Source of the DNA: a virus | DNA length: 63,588 nt | IMG/VR virus record: IMGVR_UViG_3300042311_000607 | Span: 1 to 63,588 of that record | Direction: 5' to 3' (one strand) | Shown here: one piece after another, positions 24,209 to 32,631 of the stretch | Layout: each line of letters starts with the position of its first letter | Numbering within the stretch: position 1 is the first letter of the stretch | The notes under the pieces: model-generated | What the model was told of the DNA's origin: nothing | Database searches by the model: none | What the model saw: the letters and a program-made list of their open reading frames with translations, nothing else | Made by a program: the position numbers and the translations under genes

Positions 24209-24810
24209 GCATGCTCGCACTGTTCCTCGCCGCGGCTGGCAGTTTCTCTGACCTCCCCTGGCCGCTTGAGCAGGCGGGCTACTCCGTCGAGTACCACGTT
24301 CACCCCACCATTCCGCCTGACCCGTCTGGTGGCTGGTATTGCATCGTGGACGAGAAGCCGAAGGGCGCAATCTGCTACGAAGTGCGAGCGCTGAGAGGTG
24401 GCAGCTTCTGCCCTGCCGAGCGGAACCTCGGCCCGAATGAGCACCCGATTGTGGAACTGCGGTGGGAAGAGCCGAACACGCAGGGGTACTTCTGGGTGGA
24501 AGGCAACCCGGTCATCCCGCCTGGGCAACAGCCGGATTTCTTCTGGACGCCGACGGTCTGGTTCACGTTCGACCGCTTCGAGATCATCCCAGTCGACCCG
24601 CAATGCCAATCGGGCGCGGGCTGTTCTCGCCTCGCGCACCTGTTCATCAAGAACGCCACCAATGAGATCCTGTTCAGAAACGGGTTTTCCTACCGGTGGA
24701 ACCCCAGTTGGGCGGCCCACACCAGCGCATACCCAAGAGCTTGGGGGGTGCCCTACGGCACCGAAACGCCTTGTCGCGGGTTTTGGGTGTTCGCGCAGAT
24801 CGGTACGTGA
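24205..24810 (+). CDS. Hypothetical protein downstream of the Gly-rich fibre
   Basis: A 201-residue protein rich in Trp, Phe and Pro, with a hydrophobic first 13 residues (MSMLALFLAAAGS). It starts in an ATGA overlap with the Gly-rich gene, so could be a fibre partner or assembly factor. No family is recognised. Confidence 0.6.
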   Translation: MSMLALFLAAAGSFSDLPWPLEQAGYSVEYHVHPTIPPDPSGGWYCIVDEKPKGAICYEVRALRGGSFCPAERNLGPNEHPIVELRWEEPNTQGYFWVEGNPVIPPGQQPDFFWTPTVWFTFDRFEIIPVDPQCQSGAGCSRLAHLFIKNATNEILFRNGFSYRWNPSWAAHTSAYPRAWGVPYGTETPCRGFWVFAQIGT

Positions 24811-24831
24811 GGGGCTGCACAGGAGCAAAGC

Positions 24832-26157
24832 ATGCCCAAGGTTGCTGACGACGAGCTGATCCAGATCGCCGGGTTCTCCGGCCTCAACAACGTCGACCGC
24901 GAGATGGCAGCGGTGCTGGGCGGTGAGGCGGGCGGCCCGCGCGTGTCGCAGCTGCGGACGGCTGAAAACGTCGACATCGACAACGCGGCCAAGCTCCGCA
25001 CGCGGCAGGGGTGGTCGCGGCTGCTCGCTGCTACGGCCGCGCGCGGGCTCTGGTCGGCGGATGGGCTGGGCTGGGGGCTAGTCGCCTTCGGGAGCGAGCT
25101 GCACCAGGTGCAGGAAGACGGCAGCACTGCAGTGGTGGTCACCGGCATCGATCCGAACGCCACACCCTGCTATGCCGAGATCGGCGGCGTCGCGTTCTGG
25201 TCGGATGGCTCCCGCATCGGCCGCGTGTTCGCCGACGGCACCACCGCGCCGGTGGCGTGCGAGCAGCCGGCCGGGCAGCCGCTGGTGAGCCCATCCGCCG
25301 CGGGTGGGCTGCCGGCAGGCACCTATCAGGTGTGCATCACCTACCAGGACGCCAGCGGGCAGGAGTCCGGCGCCGGCCTGGCCGTGGAGCTCGACCTGCA
25401 GGACGGGCAGGGCATCCAGCTCGACGCCATCCCCCAGCCAGCGGTCAACACCACGCGCATCAACCTGTATGCGTCGTCCGCCAACGGCGAAGAGCTGTAT
25501 CTGCGCGGGCAGATCCCCGCCGGCGCCACTGGCGTGGTGATCGGCTACGGCCCAGAGGGTCGGCGGCTCGAAACGCAGTTCCTGACGCCCATGCCCGCTG
25601 GCCAGATGATGGCTGCGGCCAACGGCCGGCTGTACGTCTTCAGCGGGCATGCGCTCTGGTACTCGCAACCGCCCTACTACGGTCTGACGCGCGCCGCGGC
25701 GAACTGGGTGCAGTACGCCGGCCGACCCAGCCTGCTGCTGGCTGTGGGCTCCGCTGATGCGGGCAGCGGCCTGTACGTCACCGCTGGCGCGCGCACCTAC
25801 TGGCAGTCTGGCGCTGACCCGCGGGCCTGGCAGCGCGTAATCGCCTACCCGCACGGCGCGATCGTCGGCACGGGCATGACTGCGCCGGGCAGCTACTTCG
25901 GGCTGGAGACGACGCAGCCGGTCGCGTACTGGCTGGCCGACAACGGAGTGTTCTGCATCGGCTCGCCCGGCGGCGCGGTGTCGCCCTTCTCGGAGCGCGT
26001 CTTTGTCGCGGATCCGGCCGAGCAGGGCGCAAGCCTGCTGCGCGAGGTGGACGGTATTCGGCAAGCAATCACTGTCACTCGGAACCCGATCCGGTCAAAC
26101 TTCGGCCTGCGGGATTCGGCCTCGGCCCGCGTGTTCCGGAACGGAGTGGAAATCTGA
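24832..26157 (+). CDS. Putative beta-propeller tail hub or stopper protein (P22 gp10-like)
   Basis: A 441-residue protein. Its start (GFSGLNNVDREMA, then RTAENVDIDNAAKLRTRQGW) and repeated strands (LVAFGSELHQV, VAFWSDGSRIG, LYVFSGHALWYSQP) look like propeller blades, as in packaged-DNA stabilisation proteins of the P22 gp10 type, which have similar length. AGGAG precedes the start. Assigned by pattern and podovirus context. Confidence 0.55.
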   Translation: MPKVADDELIQIAGFSGLNNVDREMAAVLGGEAGGPRVSQLRTAENVDIDNAAKLRTRQGWSRLLAATAARGLWSADGLGWGLVAFGSELHQVQEDGSTAVVVTGIDPNATPCYAEIGGVAFWSDGSRIGRVFADGTTAPVACEQPAGQPLVSPSAAGGLPAGTYQVCITYQDASGQESGAGLAVELDLQDGQGIQLDAIPQPAVNTTRINLYASSANGEELYLRGQIPAGATGVVIGYGPEGRRLETQFLTPMPAGQMMAAANGRLYVFSGHALWYSQPPYYGLTRAAANWVQYAGRPSLLLAVGSADAGSGLYVTAGARTYWQSGADPRAWQRVIAYPHGAIVGTGMTAPGSYFGLETTQPVAYWLADNGVFCIGSPGGAVSPFSERVFVADPAEQGASLLREVDGIRQAITVTRNPIRSNFGLRDSASARVFRNGVEI

Positions 26158-26351
26158 TGGCGATCAAGGCCGCCCAAAGCGACATTGATCGTCGCCGGGC
26201 CATCTGCAGCGGTGGCAAGGATTCGAAGCCCTGCGACCAGTTCAAACCCGCGACACCACTCAAGCCCTGGGCGCACTGCGGCAGCTGCGGCTGCATGATC
26301 GCCGCCAAGACCGCGCTCGCCAACCAGTCCTGCCCACTCAAGAAATGGTGA
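26157..26351 (+). CDS. Small Cys-rich protein, 64 residues
   Basis: Six cysteines in two clusters (CSGGKDSKPC and CGSCGCMIAAK ... C), compatible with a zinc knuckle. Starts one base into the previous stop. Similar tiny zinc-binding proteins occur in phage tail regions; function unknown. Confidence 0.6.
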   Translation: MAIKAAQSDIDRRRAICSGGKDSKPCDQFKPATPLKPWAHCGSCGCMIAAKTALANQSCPLKKW

Positions 26352-26355
26352 CCAC

Positions 26356-26946
26356 ATGAACGCCCTGACCAACCGCCTGATCCGCGACCACACCTTCATC
26401 GACCGCGCGCTGCGCAACCACCACTACGAGCGCGCACCCGGCGGCCTGCGGCTGCGCAATGGCCTGTTCATCGGTGGGCATGCCGAGGTGAGCGTCAACG
26501 GCGGCCCGGCGCTGATCGCGCCCAACCTCGTGGTCGACCAGGGCATCAACTACCTGCTCGGCGCCGGCATTCTGGCGGTGACGCAGGACGGCCAGTGGCA
26601 TCTGGCGCCGTACTCCGGCACCACCAGCGTGGCCGCCTCGCTGACCGCCGCATCGTTTGCCGGCACGCAGACCGAGTTCACCAACTACTCCGAGTCCGCC
26701 CGGCCGAACTGGACTGCCGTAGCCGGCACGAAGTCGTTGACCAACTCGGCCGCGCCGGCGGTGATCACGATCAACGCCGACAACCAGACCATTCGCGGAC
26801 TGGGCGTCATCAGCGTGGGCACGAAGAGCGCATCCAGCGGAATTCTGCTGGCCGCTGTGCCGTTCGGCGCAGCGAAGACCGGGATGAACACCAACGAAAC
26901 CCTGAGCCTGACTTACACCCTCACCGGTGACGACGACGGCGCGTGA
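26356..26946 (+). CDS. Structural protein, 196 residues
   Basis: Beta-rich protein with APNLVVDQGINYLLGAGI centrally and a C-terminal beta domain. Tail-block location supports a virion role. No family is recognised. Confidence 0.6.
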   Translation: MNALTNRLIRDHTFIDRALRNHHYERAPGGLRLRNGLFIGGHAEVSVNGGPALIAPNLVVDQGINYLLGAGILAVTQDGQWHLAPYSGTTSVAASLTAASFAGTQTEFTNYSESARPNWTAVAGTKSLTNSAAPAVITINADNQTIRGLGVISVGTKSASSGILLAAVPFGAAKTGMNTNETLSLTYTLTGDDDGA

Positions 26947-26949
26947 TGC

Positions 26950-29900
26950 GTGCGCTACGAAGGCGAAATCGTTTGGCGGTTCAAGGGTGACCGCCCGCTT
27001 GCCCAGCAGTACCGGCAACTCGGCCGGTTGCTGCTGGGCGAGCTGCTGAGCACGCTCAGCCCTGGCGTTGAGACGCTGGGCAAGGAGTACCGCCGCGGCG
27101 GTCTGCGCGTGCATGTGCAGATCGTTGCCGGGTCGCTGCCGATTGTGGAGATTGATGTCAGCGGGCTGGAAGGCGAGCAGGTGCTGCGTGGCGTGCAGCT
27201 GTGGATCCCCGAGGGCTTCGTCATCTACCCCGCGTCGGACACCTCGCCCAACGGATGGGGCCTGCCGATCAACTACGTCGAAGACGCGATGCTGCCGGCG
27301 GAGCTGCAGGAGTTCGCGCCTGGCAACCTGCGGCCCGGGCTGGACGTGACCCGTTGGACTCCGGCCGGCCTGCTTGGGCAGGTGCTGCTCAGCCAGGCTC
27401 AGAACGCCGGATACCCCGACCCGATCGTGCGCCGCGCGGGCGTCGTGATCACGCCGCACTATCACCCGCAGTTCGGCCCCGTGCCGACCAGTGCCGCGCG
27501 GCCTGAGCCCACGGGCTGGCAGGCCTATCGGCTGGAGTTCGCCGACTACACGGCGCAGGCGCTCGGGCTCGACGCCAATGCGCGCGCTGCGCTGGTGAGC
27601 TGGAAGCGCGAGACGTTCGAGCGGATCAACGCCTACCGCGAGGGGCTGGGGCGCGATCGCATCTACCCGCAGTTCCGTGGCGTGTTCGATATCTCGCAGG
27701 CCTGCGCCGAGATGGCTTGGGCGACCGGGTGGAGCGGCCACATGGTCGAGGCCTTCCCCATCACCTACCGCACCTACAACGACCGCGGCGGCAAGAACGG
27801 CAGTGCCAGCGAGGAAGCCAACTGCTACGTCAGCACGCTGACCATGGCTGAGGCAGCCTTCTGGTACAGCGGTGAAATCCTGGTGACCTTCGCGCAGTCG
27901 CTGGTGCCGGGCTACAACGATGCGAACGGCTGGCCAGTAGAGCAGGTGGTCGGACTGCGCTTTGATATCAGCCCTGAACAGGCGCTCGACGCCTGGGCCG
28001 CGTCCTCACGACATGCCGCCTACCTGTCCAGCACCAGTTGGGACTTGGGCGAGCACCAGTCGTGCGCATCGACCATGAGCTTGGGCTACCGACAGGGTAC
28101 CGCCGTCGCGCTGTTCTCGCACGATGGTCAGTGGATTCAGTGTGGGAACCGCTTCTGGCACTCGCAGCACGCCGAGGTGCCGGCGCTGTCGTGGCGCGGC
28201 TTCGAGACGGAAAACCTGCTGTGGGAAACCTGGCCGGTGAAATTCACGATGCTGCGCGAGGGCACGGACCCGGCGTACACCTACCGCACCGCGATCGACG
28301 TGCAAGCGCCTTTCATCGCTGAGAGCACCGTCAGCGCGGAGCCCGGCGGCGCATCCTACCCGGCTGCCTTCAGCAATCAGTTCCTGTACGGCATCGCCAC
28401 CGATTACACCGCAGCACCTGCAGGCGTGACGCGGCGCAATGTGCTGGGGGGCGAGATCTTTGCCCGCGGGCGCGCCATTGCGATCGCCCCGGACATGGGG
28501 CTGGTGCTGGGAGCGGGCATTCACCGCATCGGCGCCGGCGACAGCGCGACCTATCGGCTGATCGCGATCTGTCACCACGAGGATGACCAGGGCAGCGATC
28601 AGGTGGCCGACGGCATGACCCGCTACCTGCGCGTGTGGTGGGCCGACATGGTGCCCGATGATCCGCTGCTGGCTGACCGCGACGGCGGCATCGCCTCGCT
28701 GAGGTGCCACCCGCGCACGCTGATCCGCAAGAAGTTCGGCGAAGAAGACGCGCAGGACGACGGCCCATGGACTGAGTTGAACGGGGTGAACAACTGGCGC
28801 GGCGGGCAGCTGATCGATGTGGGGACCACCGAGCAGTTCGAGGTGCCGGACCTGCTCAAGTACGACTGCCTGTGGCGGTTCAACGCGTCCGGAACCAAGG
28901 CCATCTGCATCCGCAGCAGCTTCGACCCGGCATGGTTCGAGGCGCGGGAAAGCTGGACCGCGGAGGATCCGGGCTTTGTGCCCGCCATGTTCGGGGAAGA
29001 GCGCTGGCTGTTCCCCGGCCATTCGGACGTTGGCGGGCTGCTGCGCACCCCTGGCGTGGTTTCGTATGCCTCGCACGCCTACTGCGAGGGCGGCGAGCCC
29101 TGGTTTCTCGAGCTCGAGTTCCAACACGGCGAATCGTCCATGACCGCCGAGCTGACGCTTTTCCCGCACGGCGCCGGCGCAGGCGGCCGCATCGAAGAAG
29201 GCGGCTGGTGGTTCGAGACGGTGCTGGCCGACTACTACGGCAAGTGGATCGAGACGCCCAGCGCCGACCCGCAGTTCCCGGCGCCGATCCATTTCCGGCC
29301 GATCGTCGCCTACTACGCCGAGGACGGAAGCGCCCGGGCCGTGTATGACGTCACTGCCAGCGCGTTCCGCCAGTTTGCATTCGACACCACCAGCGCGCTG
29401 ATCCCGCGCTGGTGGGTCGGCTGGGACCGCGGCGTGCACTTCCGCGGGCTGGTGCGTGGCGCGGCCCCAATCACTGTCTCGCAGGCGCGCGCGGCGCTGC
29501 CGGACGTGCAGCGGTATTCATCCGAGATCGCGCTGAGCGCCGACGACTTCATGGCTTCGCATCCGGCTGTCTTCTTCGCCGACGATGAGCACATGGCCTA
29601 TGCTGCAGCGGGCTGTGCTCCCGGCGTTGCAACGGTCGAGCCGAGCGATTTCAGCCCCTTTGTGGAGCGGCGCGCGTATGCGCTGGAGCTCGACAACCCT
29701 GACGAGGCCGCCGCGTTGGCAGCGGCGATCACTGCGGATGCCAACGCGGCGTGGCCCGGGTACTGCGGCATCGCCCCGACCGAGGCCCTGATCTGGCGGT
29801 ACGCCGCCTGGGTCAACGGCGAGCGCGTGCACTACTCAGAGGCCGCCAACCCGCAGAAAGACTACCCGCATGCGGCGCTGACCACGTACTACGGTGTGCT

Positions 29901-30309
29901 GCCCGGGCCGATTATCGGGACGGTGTGGGAAGGAGGGCCGTGGACGATCGGCTGGGTCAACCAGCGGCTGACTGGCGCGCACTGGCAGGGCGGTTTCGCC
30001 AAGGACCGGGCCGGCGCGTGGGTGTTCGGCGCCTCGCTCTGTCGGCAGCCGGCAGGCACACTACGTCGCAGTCGCGACGATTCCCCGATCCCCGACAACC
30101 CGGCGGTGAATCAATGGGTTTACGATTGTGGGGGCGGCGCGGCCGCATACTTCCTGCATCAGAACCTCATGGCGTCCTTCTCGCACGCGGGCAGGCCTGA
30201 GAACTTCGGGGGTTTCATGGTGGCCTCGTTTGCCGACCAATCTGAGCTTGCAACGCTCACCGGAACGCCCGGCGCCGCGCCGCGCACGCTGTACGCGAGG
30301 GTGGTCTGA
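26950..30309 (+). CDS. Large virion protein, 1119 residues
   Basis: GTG start four bases after the previous stop. A long Trp/Tyr-rich, beta-heavy protein without a recognised family. Residues about 195-330 contain a helical segment (LVSWKRETFERINAYREGLG) and later GHMVEAF and EEANCYV, faintly like CAP/SCP domains, but the match is weak. By size and position it is likely a major tail or receptor-binding component. Confidence 0.65.
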   Translation: MRYEGEIVWRFKGDRPLAQQYRQLGRLLLGELLSTLSPGVETLGKEYRRGGLRVHVQIVAGSLPIVEIDVSGLEGEQVLRGVQLWIPEGFVIYPASDTSPNGWGLPINYVEDAMLPAELQEFAPGNLRPGLDVTRWTPAGLLGQVLLSQAQNAGYPDPIVRRAGVVITPHYHPQFGPVPTSAARPEPTGWQAYRLEFADYTAQALGLDANARAALVSWKRETFERINAYREGLGRDRIYPQFRGVFDISQACAEMAWATGWSGHMVEAFPITYRTYNDRGGKNGSASEEANCYVSTLTMAEAAFWYSGEILVTFAQSLVPGYNDANGWPVEQVVGLRFDISPEQALDAWAASSRHAAYLSSTSWDLGEHQSCASTMSLGYRQGTAVALFSHDGQWIQCGNRFWHSQHAEVPALSWRGFETENLLWETWPVKFTMLREGTDPAYTYRTAIDVQAPFIAESTVSAEPGGASYPAAFSNQFLYGIATDYTAAPAGVTRRNVLGGEIFARGRAIAIAPDMGLVLGAGIHRIGAGDSATYRLIAICHHEDDQGSDQVADGMTRYLRVWWADMVPDDPLLADRDGGIASLRCHPRTLIRKKFGEEDAQDDGPWTELNGVNNWRGGQLIDVGTTEQFEVPDLLKYDCLWRFNASGTKAICIRSSFDPAWFEARESWTAEDPGFVPAMFGEERWLFPGHSDVGGLLRTPGVVSYASHAYCEGGEPWFLELEFQHGESSMTAELTLFPHGAGAGGRIEEGGWWFETVLADYYGKWIETPSADPQFPAPIHFRPIVAYYAEDGSARAVYDVTASAFRQFAFDTTSALIPRWWVGWDRGVHFRGLVRGAAPITVSQARAALPDVQRYSSEIALSADDFMASHPAVFFADDEHMAYAAAGCAPGVATVEPSDFSPFVERRAYALELDNPDEAAALAAAITADANAAWPGYCGIAPTEALIWRYAAWVNGERVHYSEAANPQKDYPHAALTTYYGVLPGPIIGTVWEGGPWTIGWVNQRLTGAHWQGGFAKDRAGAWVFGASLCRQPAGTLRRSRDDSPIPDNPAVNQWVYDCGGGAAAYFLHQNLMASFSHAGRPENFGGFMVASFADQSELATLTGTPGAAPRTLYARVV

Positions 30310-30620
30310 TGCCGTGCTTCTGGGCCGGATTCATCGGCAGCCGGGAACCCGGATGCTCCGGCGACACGCCGCCCCCGGACCCATGCGATGGCATTGGCGA
30401 TCCGCCGACGCAGCTGGACATTGAGGGGTCTACTGGCTGCATCCCTGGCGGAGTATCGTGGGCGCCGGTCGAGGGCGGGCTTCCTGCAGGGTACAACGTG
30501 GTTTCAGGACTGGGGTGCATTGCAGGAACGACTCCACCTACCAGCGTTGTCCTGGTGCGCAAGTGCGACGCCACAGAGTTTGTTGTCCCCGTCGGCGATG
30601 CCGACATCATTTGCTGCTGA
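30309..30620 (+). CDS. Small Cys/Gly/Pro-rich protein, 103 residues
   Basis: Starts one base into the previous stop. Eight cysteines spread along a Pro/Gly-rich chain, ending DIICC. Probably a small virion component; no family is recognised. Confidence 0.55.
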   Translation: MPCFWAGFIGSREPGCSGDTPPPDPCDGIGDPPTQLDIEGSTGCIPGGVSWAPVEGGLPAGYNVVSGLGCIAGTTPPTSVVLVRKCDATEFVVPVGDADIICC

Positions 30621-30628
30621 GGTTCCCC

Positions 30629-31099
30629 ATGCTTCAGGTGTCGACCGGATTCAAATCGCGCATCCTCGGGCCGGCGAGCTTCGAGTCCATCTTCAACGGT
30701 GGATGCATTGAGATCCGCAGCGGCGGCCGGCCGGAGTTTGCAGACGATGCCGCCGGCGGAGTGCTGCTCGGCCGGTTTACAGTCAACGGCGCGGCCTGGT
30801 CGACGTCCAACACCACCAACGGCATCAACTGGTTCCGCGTCGACAGCTTCGTCTACAAGCCCGAGGACGAGGTGTGGGCCATCAACCCTATCGCCACCGG
30901 GCTGGCCACCTGGTTCCGTATCGTGGGCCCTCGCACCGACAGCGGCGGCTTCTCAGTGACCGCGCCGCGCATCGACGGCGACATCAGCAGCGTGCCGCAG
31001 GCTGCCGAGATGCGGCTCGTGAATGCGGTGCTGCAGGTCGGCGTGCTCAAAACGCTGGATCAGTTCGTCTACACCATTCCCCCAATCCCTGGAGCTTGA
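30629..31099 (+). CDS. Structural protein, 156 residues
   Basis: ATG at 30629 follows the previous stop by eight bases, with a GAGG just upstream. Beta-rich (SRILGPASFESIFNGGCIEI), resembling small phage tail proteins; overlapping longer forms are not supported. Confidence 0.6.
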   Translation: MLQVSTGFKSRILGPASFESIFNGGCIEIRSGGRPEFADDAAGGVLLGRFTVNGAAWSTSNTTNGINWFRVDSFVYKPEDEVWAINPIATGLATWFRIVGPRTDSGGFSVTAPRIDGDISSVPQAAEMRLVNAVLQVGVLKTLDQFVYTIPPIPGA

Positions 31100-31102
31100 C
31101 CC

Positions 31103-31618
31103 ATGACCATCCTGACCACCACCGCCGCCAAGAACGCCATGCTCGCCGCCCTGCGCACTGCGCTGGAAGCCGAGAACGCCACCCCGGACGGCCTGTATCT
31201 GTACCTGTTCAATGGCGCTGTGCCCGAGACGGCTGATGAAGCGCTCGACATGGCAACCGAGCACACTCAGCTCGTGCAGTACGCCGCAGATGACCCTGCT
31301 GAAGAGGCGGGTGTCGAGCCGCTGGAGTTCGATGCGCCCACCGGCGGCGTGCTGTCGAAGGACGCCACCCAGACCTGGCAGGGCGTGGCCGCATTCGATG
31401 GCGCGAACGATGGCGAGGCGACCCTGCCTGCGACCTTCTTCCGCCTGTGCGCCGGCACCGACGACGGCCGCGGCGCAGGCGATGCCACTACCTACCGACT
31501 GCAGGGCACGGTCGGCCCGACGGTGGGGGCTGACCTGCTGATGCCCAACACCACGATCACCAACGGTGGCACTGAGACGCGCGGGCTGTCGGTCGCGCAG
31601 TTCAACGTGTTCAACTGA
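31103..31618 (+). CDS. Structural protein, 171 residues
   Basis: Begins MTILTTTAAKNAMLAALRTA with a helix, then a beta domain with LYLYLFNG and ATTYRLQGTVGP. This looks like small tail-terminator or fibre-attachment proteins seen in other phages. Gap of three bases upstream. Confidence 0.6.
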   Translation: MTILTTTAAKNAMLAALRTALEAENATPDGLYLYLFNGAVPETADEALDMATEHTQLVQYAADDPAEEAGVEPLEFDAPTGGVLSKDATQTWQGVAAFDGANDGEATLPATFFRLCAGTDDGRGAGDATTYRLQGTVGPTVGADLLMPNTTITNGGTETRGLSVAQFNVFN

Positions 31619-31643
31619 TCAATCGCCAAGTAAGGGGGCAGGC

Positions 31644-31823
31644 ATGAAGAACTGCGAAGCATTGGGCATGATCCGCGAGGCTCGCGCCTTGCTACGTGAT
31701 GAATCCAAGACCGCGAACAGCCGTGAGCTCGCGATGGTGCTCACAAAGCTGGACGAGGCCGAGCTGTGGCGACAGCGCGACATGCAGCTCAAGGCACCGC
31801 CGGAAAATGGAAGTTGTAGCTGA
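31644..31823 (+). CDS. Acb2/Tad1-hairpin-like protein, putative anti-CBASS/anti-Thoeris
   Basis: A 59-residue, mostly helical protein with AGGGGG upstream. The segment NSRELAMVLTKLDEAELW has the SRE-x-(S/A)-(L/M)-x-LTKLEEA-x-xW signature of the Acb2/Tad1 hairpin domain. Acb2 proteins are small helical hexamers that bind cyclic oligonucleotides and blunt CBASS or Thoeris signalling. This copy is short and its N-terminal helix is brief. It lies alone among tail genes, as anti-defence genes often do. The signature is read by eye; activity is inference. Confidence 0.58.
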   Translation: MKNCEALGMIREARALLRDESKTANSRELAMVLTKLDEAELWRQRDMQLKAPPENGSCS

Positions 31824-31825
31824 TC

Positions 31826-32095
31826 ATGGCGCTGCGCAAGCTCACCCAGTACGCATTGCTGACGCCGTTTCAGCCGGGCGTGCTTGCGCAGCCGGCGCGC
31901 GCCTACTGCGTGCCGAAGTTCCGGCCAATCGGTGGCGGTGCAGTATCCCCAGGCAACCCGAACCCGCCACCGCCCAACAGCGGCACCAACCCACCCTGCC
32001 CCATCACCATCTCGGTTCCTCCTTGCGTGCCGAGTGGATCCATTGAGATTGGCGCCCCGCAGTCCTGCGCTACGCGCACGATTTCCTGCCCGTGA
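31826..32095 (+). CDS. Small Pro-rich protein, 89 residues
   Basis: Two bases after the Acb2-like stop. It has a globular start, a Pro/Gly/Asn linker (PGNPNPPPPNSG) and a Cys-containing end. Possibly a small virion connector; no family is recognised. Confidence 0.5.
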   Translation: MALRKLTQYALLTPFQPGVLAQPARAYCVPKFRPIGGGAVSPGNPNPPPPNSGTNPPCPITISVPPCVPSGSIEIGAPQSCATRTISCP

Positions 32096-32103
32096 GGTGA
32101 GCC

Positions 32104-32631
32104 GTGTCACAGCCGTGCGTGGAAATCAGCGATTCGCCGTACTACACCTGCTACAGCTGCCCGGCCGTGGCGGGCGTGCAGGCGCAGCCGCCTGTGTACG
32201 GACCGGTGGCCACCTTCGGGTGGGATGCCGCCGCGCGCAGCGATGATCTGCTGAGCGGGAATGTCTACACGCAGTTCGTGGTGCAGCTGGCGGCCGGGAT
32301 TGCCTGCGGGCTGTCGCCGGCGCCATTCGGCGTGCGCGGCGACGATCTGTTGCGCACGTCCTCGCCCAGCGAGATCGCCCACGGCTTCCTGTTCGAGGTG
32401 GTGAACGGCTTCGGCTTCTGGTCGCCGATCGAGTACGGCGCCCGCGTGGCCGCCCCGCAGCCGGCACCGCCGGGCGCGTCCTGGCGCGTGCAGCGCTGGC
32501 GGGGCGCCATCACCTGGCTGATCAATGGCGTGCCGCAGCTGACACGGCCCGCGCTCGAGCTTGGCCGCCTGATGGTGGTGGGCACGCTCTACAGCAGCTT
32601 CGATGTGATCGGCACGGAGGATCCGGCGTGA
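32104..32631 (+). CDS. Structural protein, 175 residues
   Basis: GTG start with GTGAG context. A Cys-rich beginning (CVEISDSPYYTCYSC) leads into a beta domain (SWRVQRWRGAITWLINGVPQ) resembling lectin- or laminin-G-like folds common in tail proteins. Overlaps the next GTG start by four bases. Confidence 0.55.
   Translation: MSQPCVEISDSPYYTCYSCPAVAGVQAQPPVYGPVATFGWDAAARSDDLLSGNVYTQFVVQLAAGIACGLSPAPFGVRGDDLLRTSSPSEIAHGFLFEVVNGFGFWSPIEYGARVAAPQPAPPGASWRVQRWRGAITWLINGVPQLTRPALELGRLMVVGTLYSSFDVIGTEDPA

Noticed and set aside
27530-27950. CAP/SCP domain in the 1119-residue virion protein
   Set aside because: Only scattered His and Glu-Asn positions fit; too weak to annotate.
28006-29439. Long minus-strand open frame (477 residues) opposite the 1119-residue virion gene
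   Set aside because: It is a mirror of GC-rich coding DNA; no ribosome binding site, Arg/His/Ala-biased composition, and the plus-strand gene is well supported.
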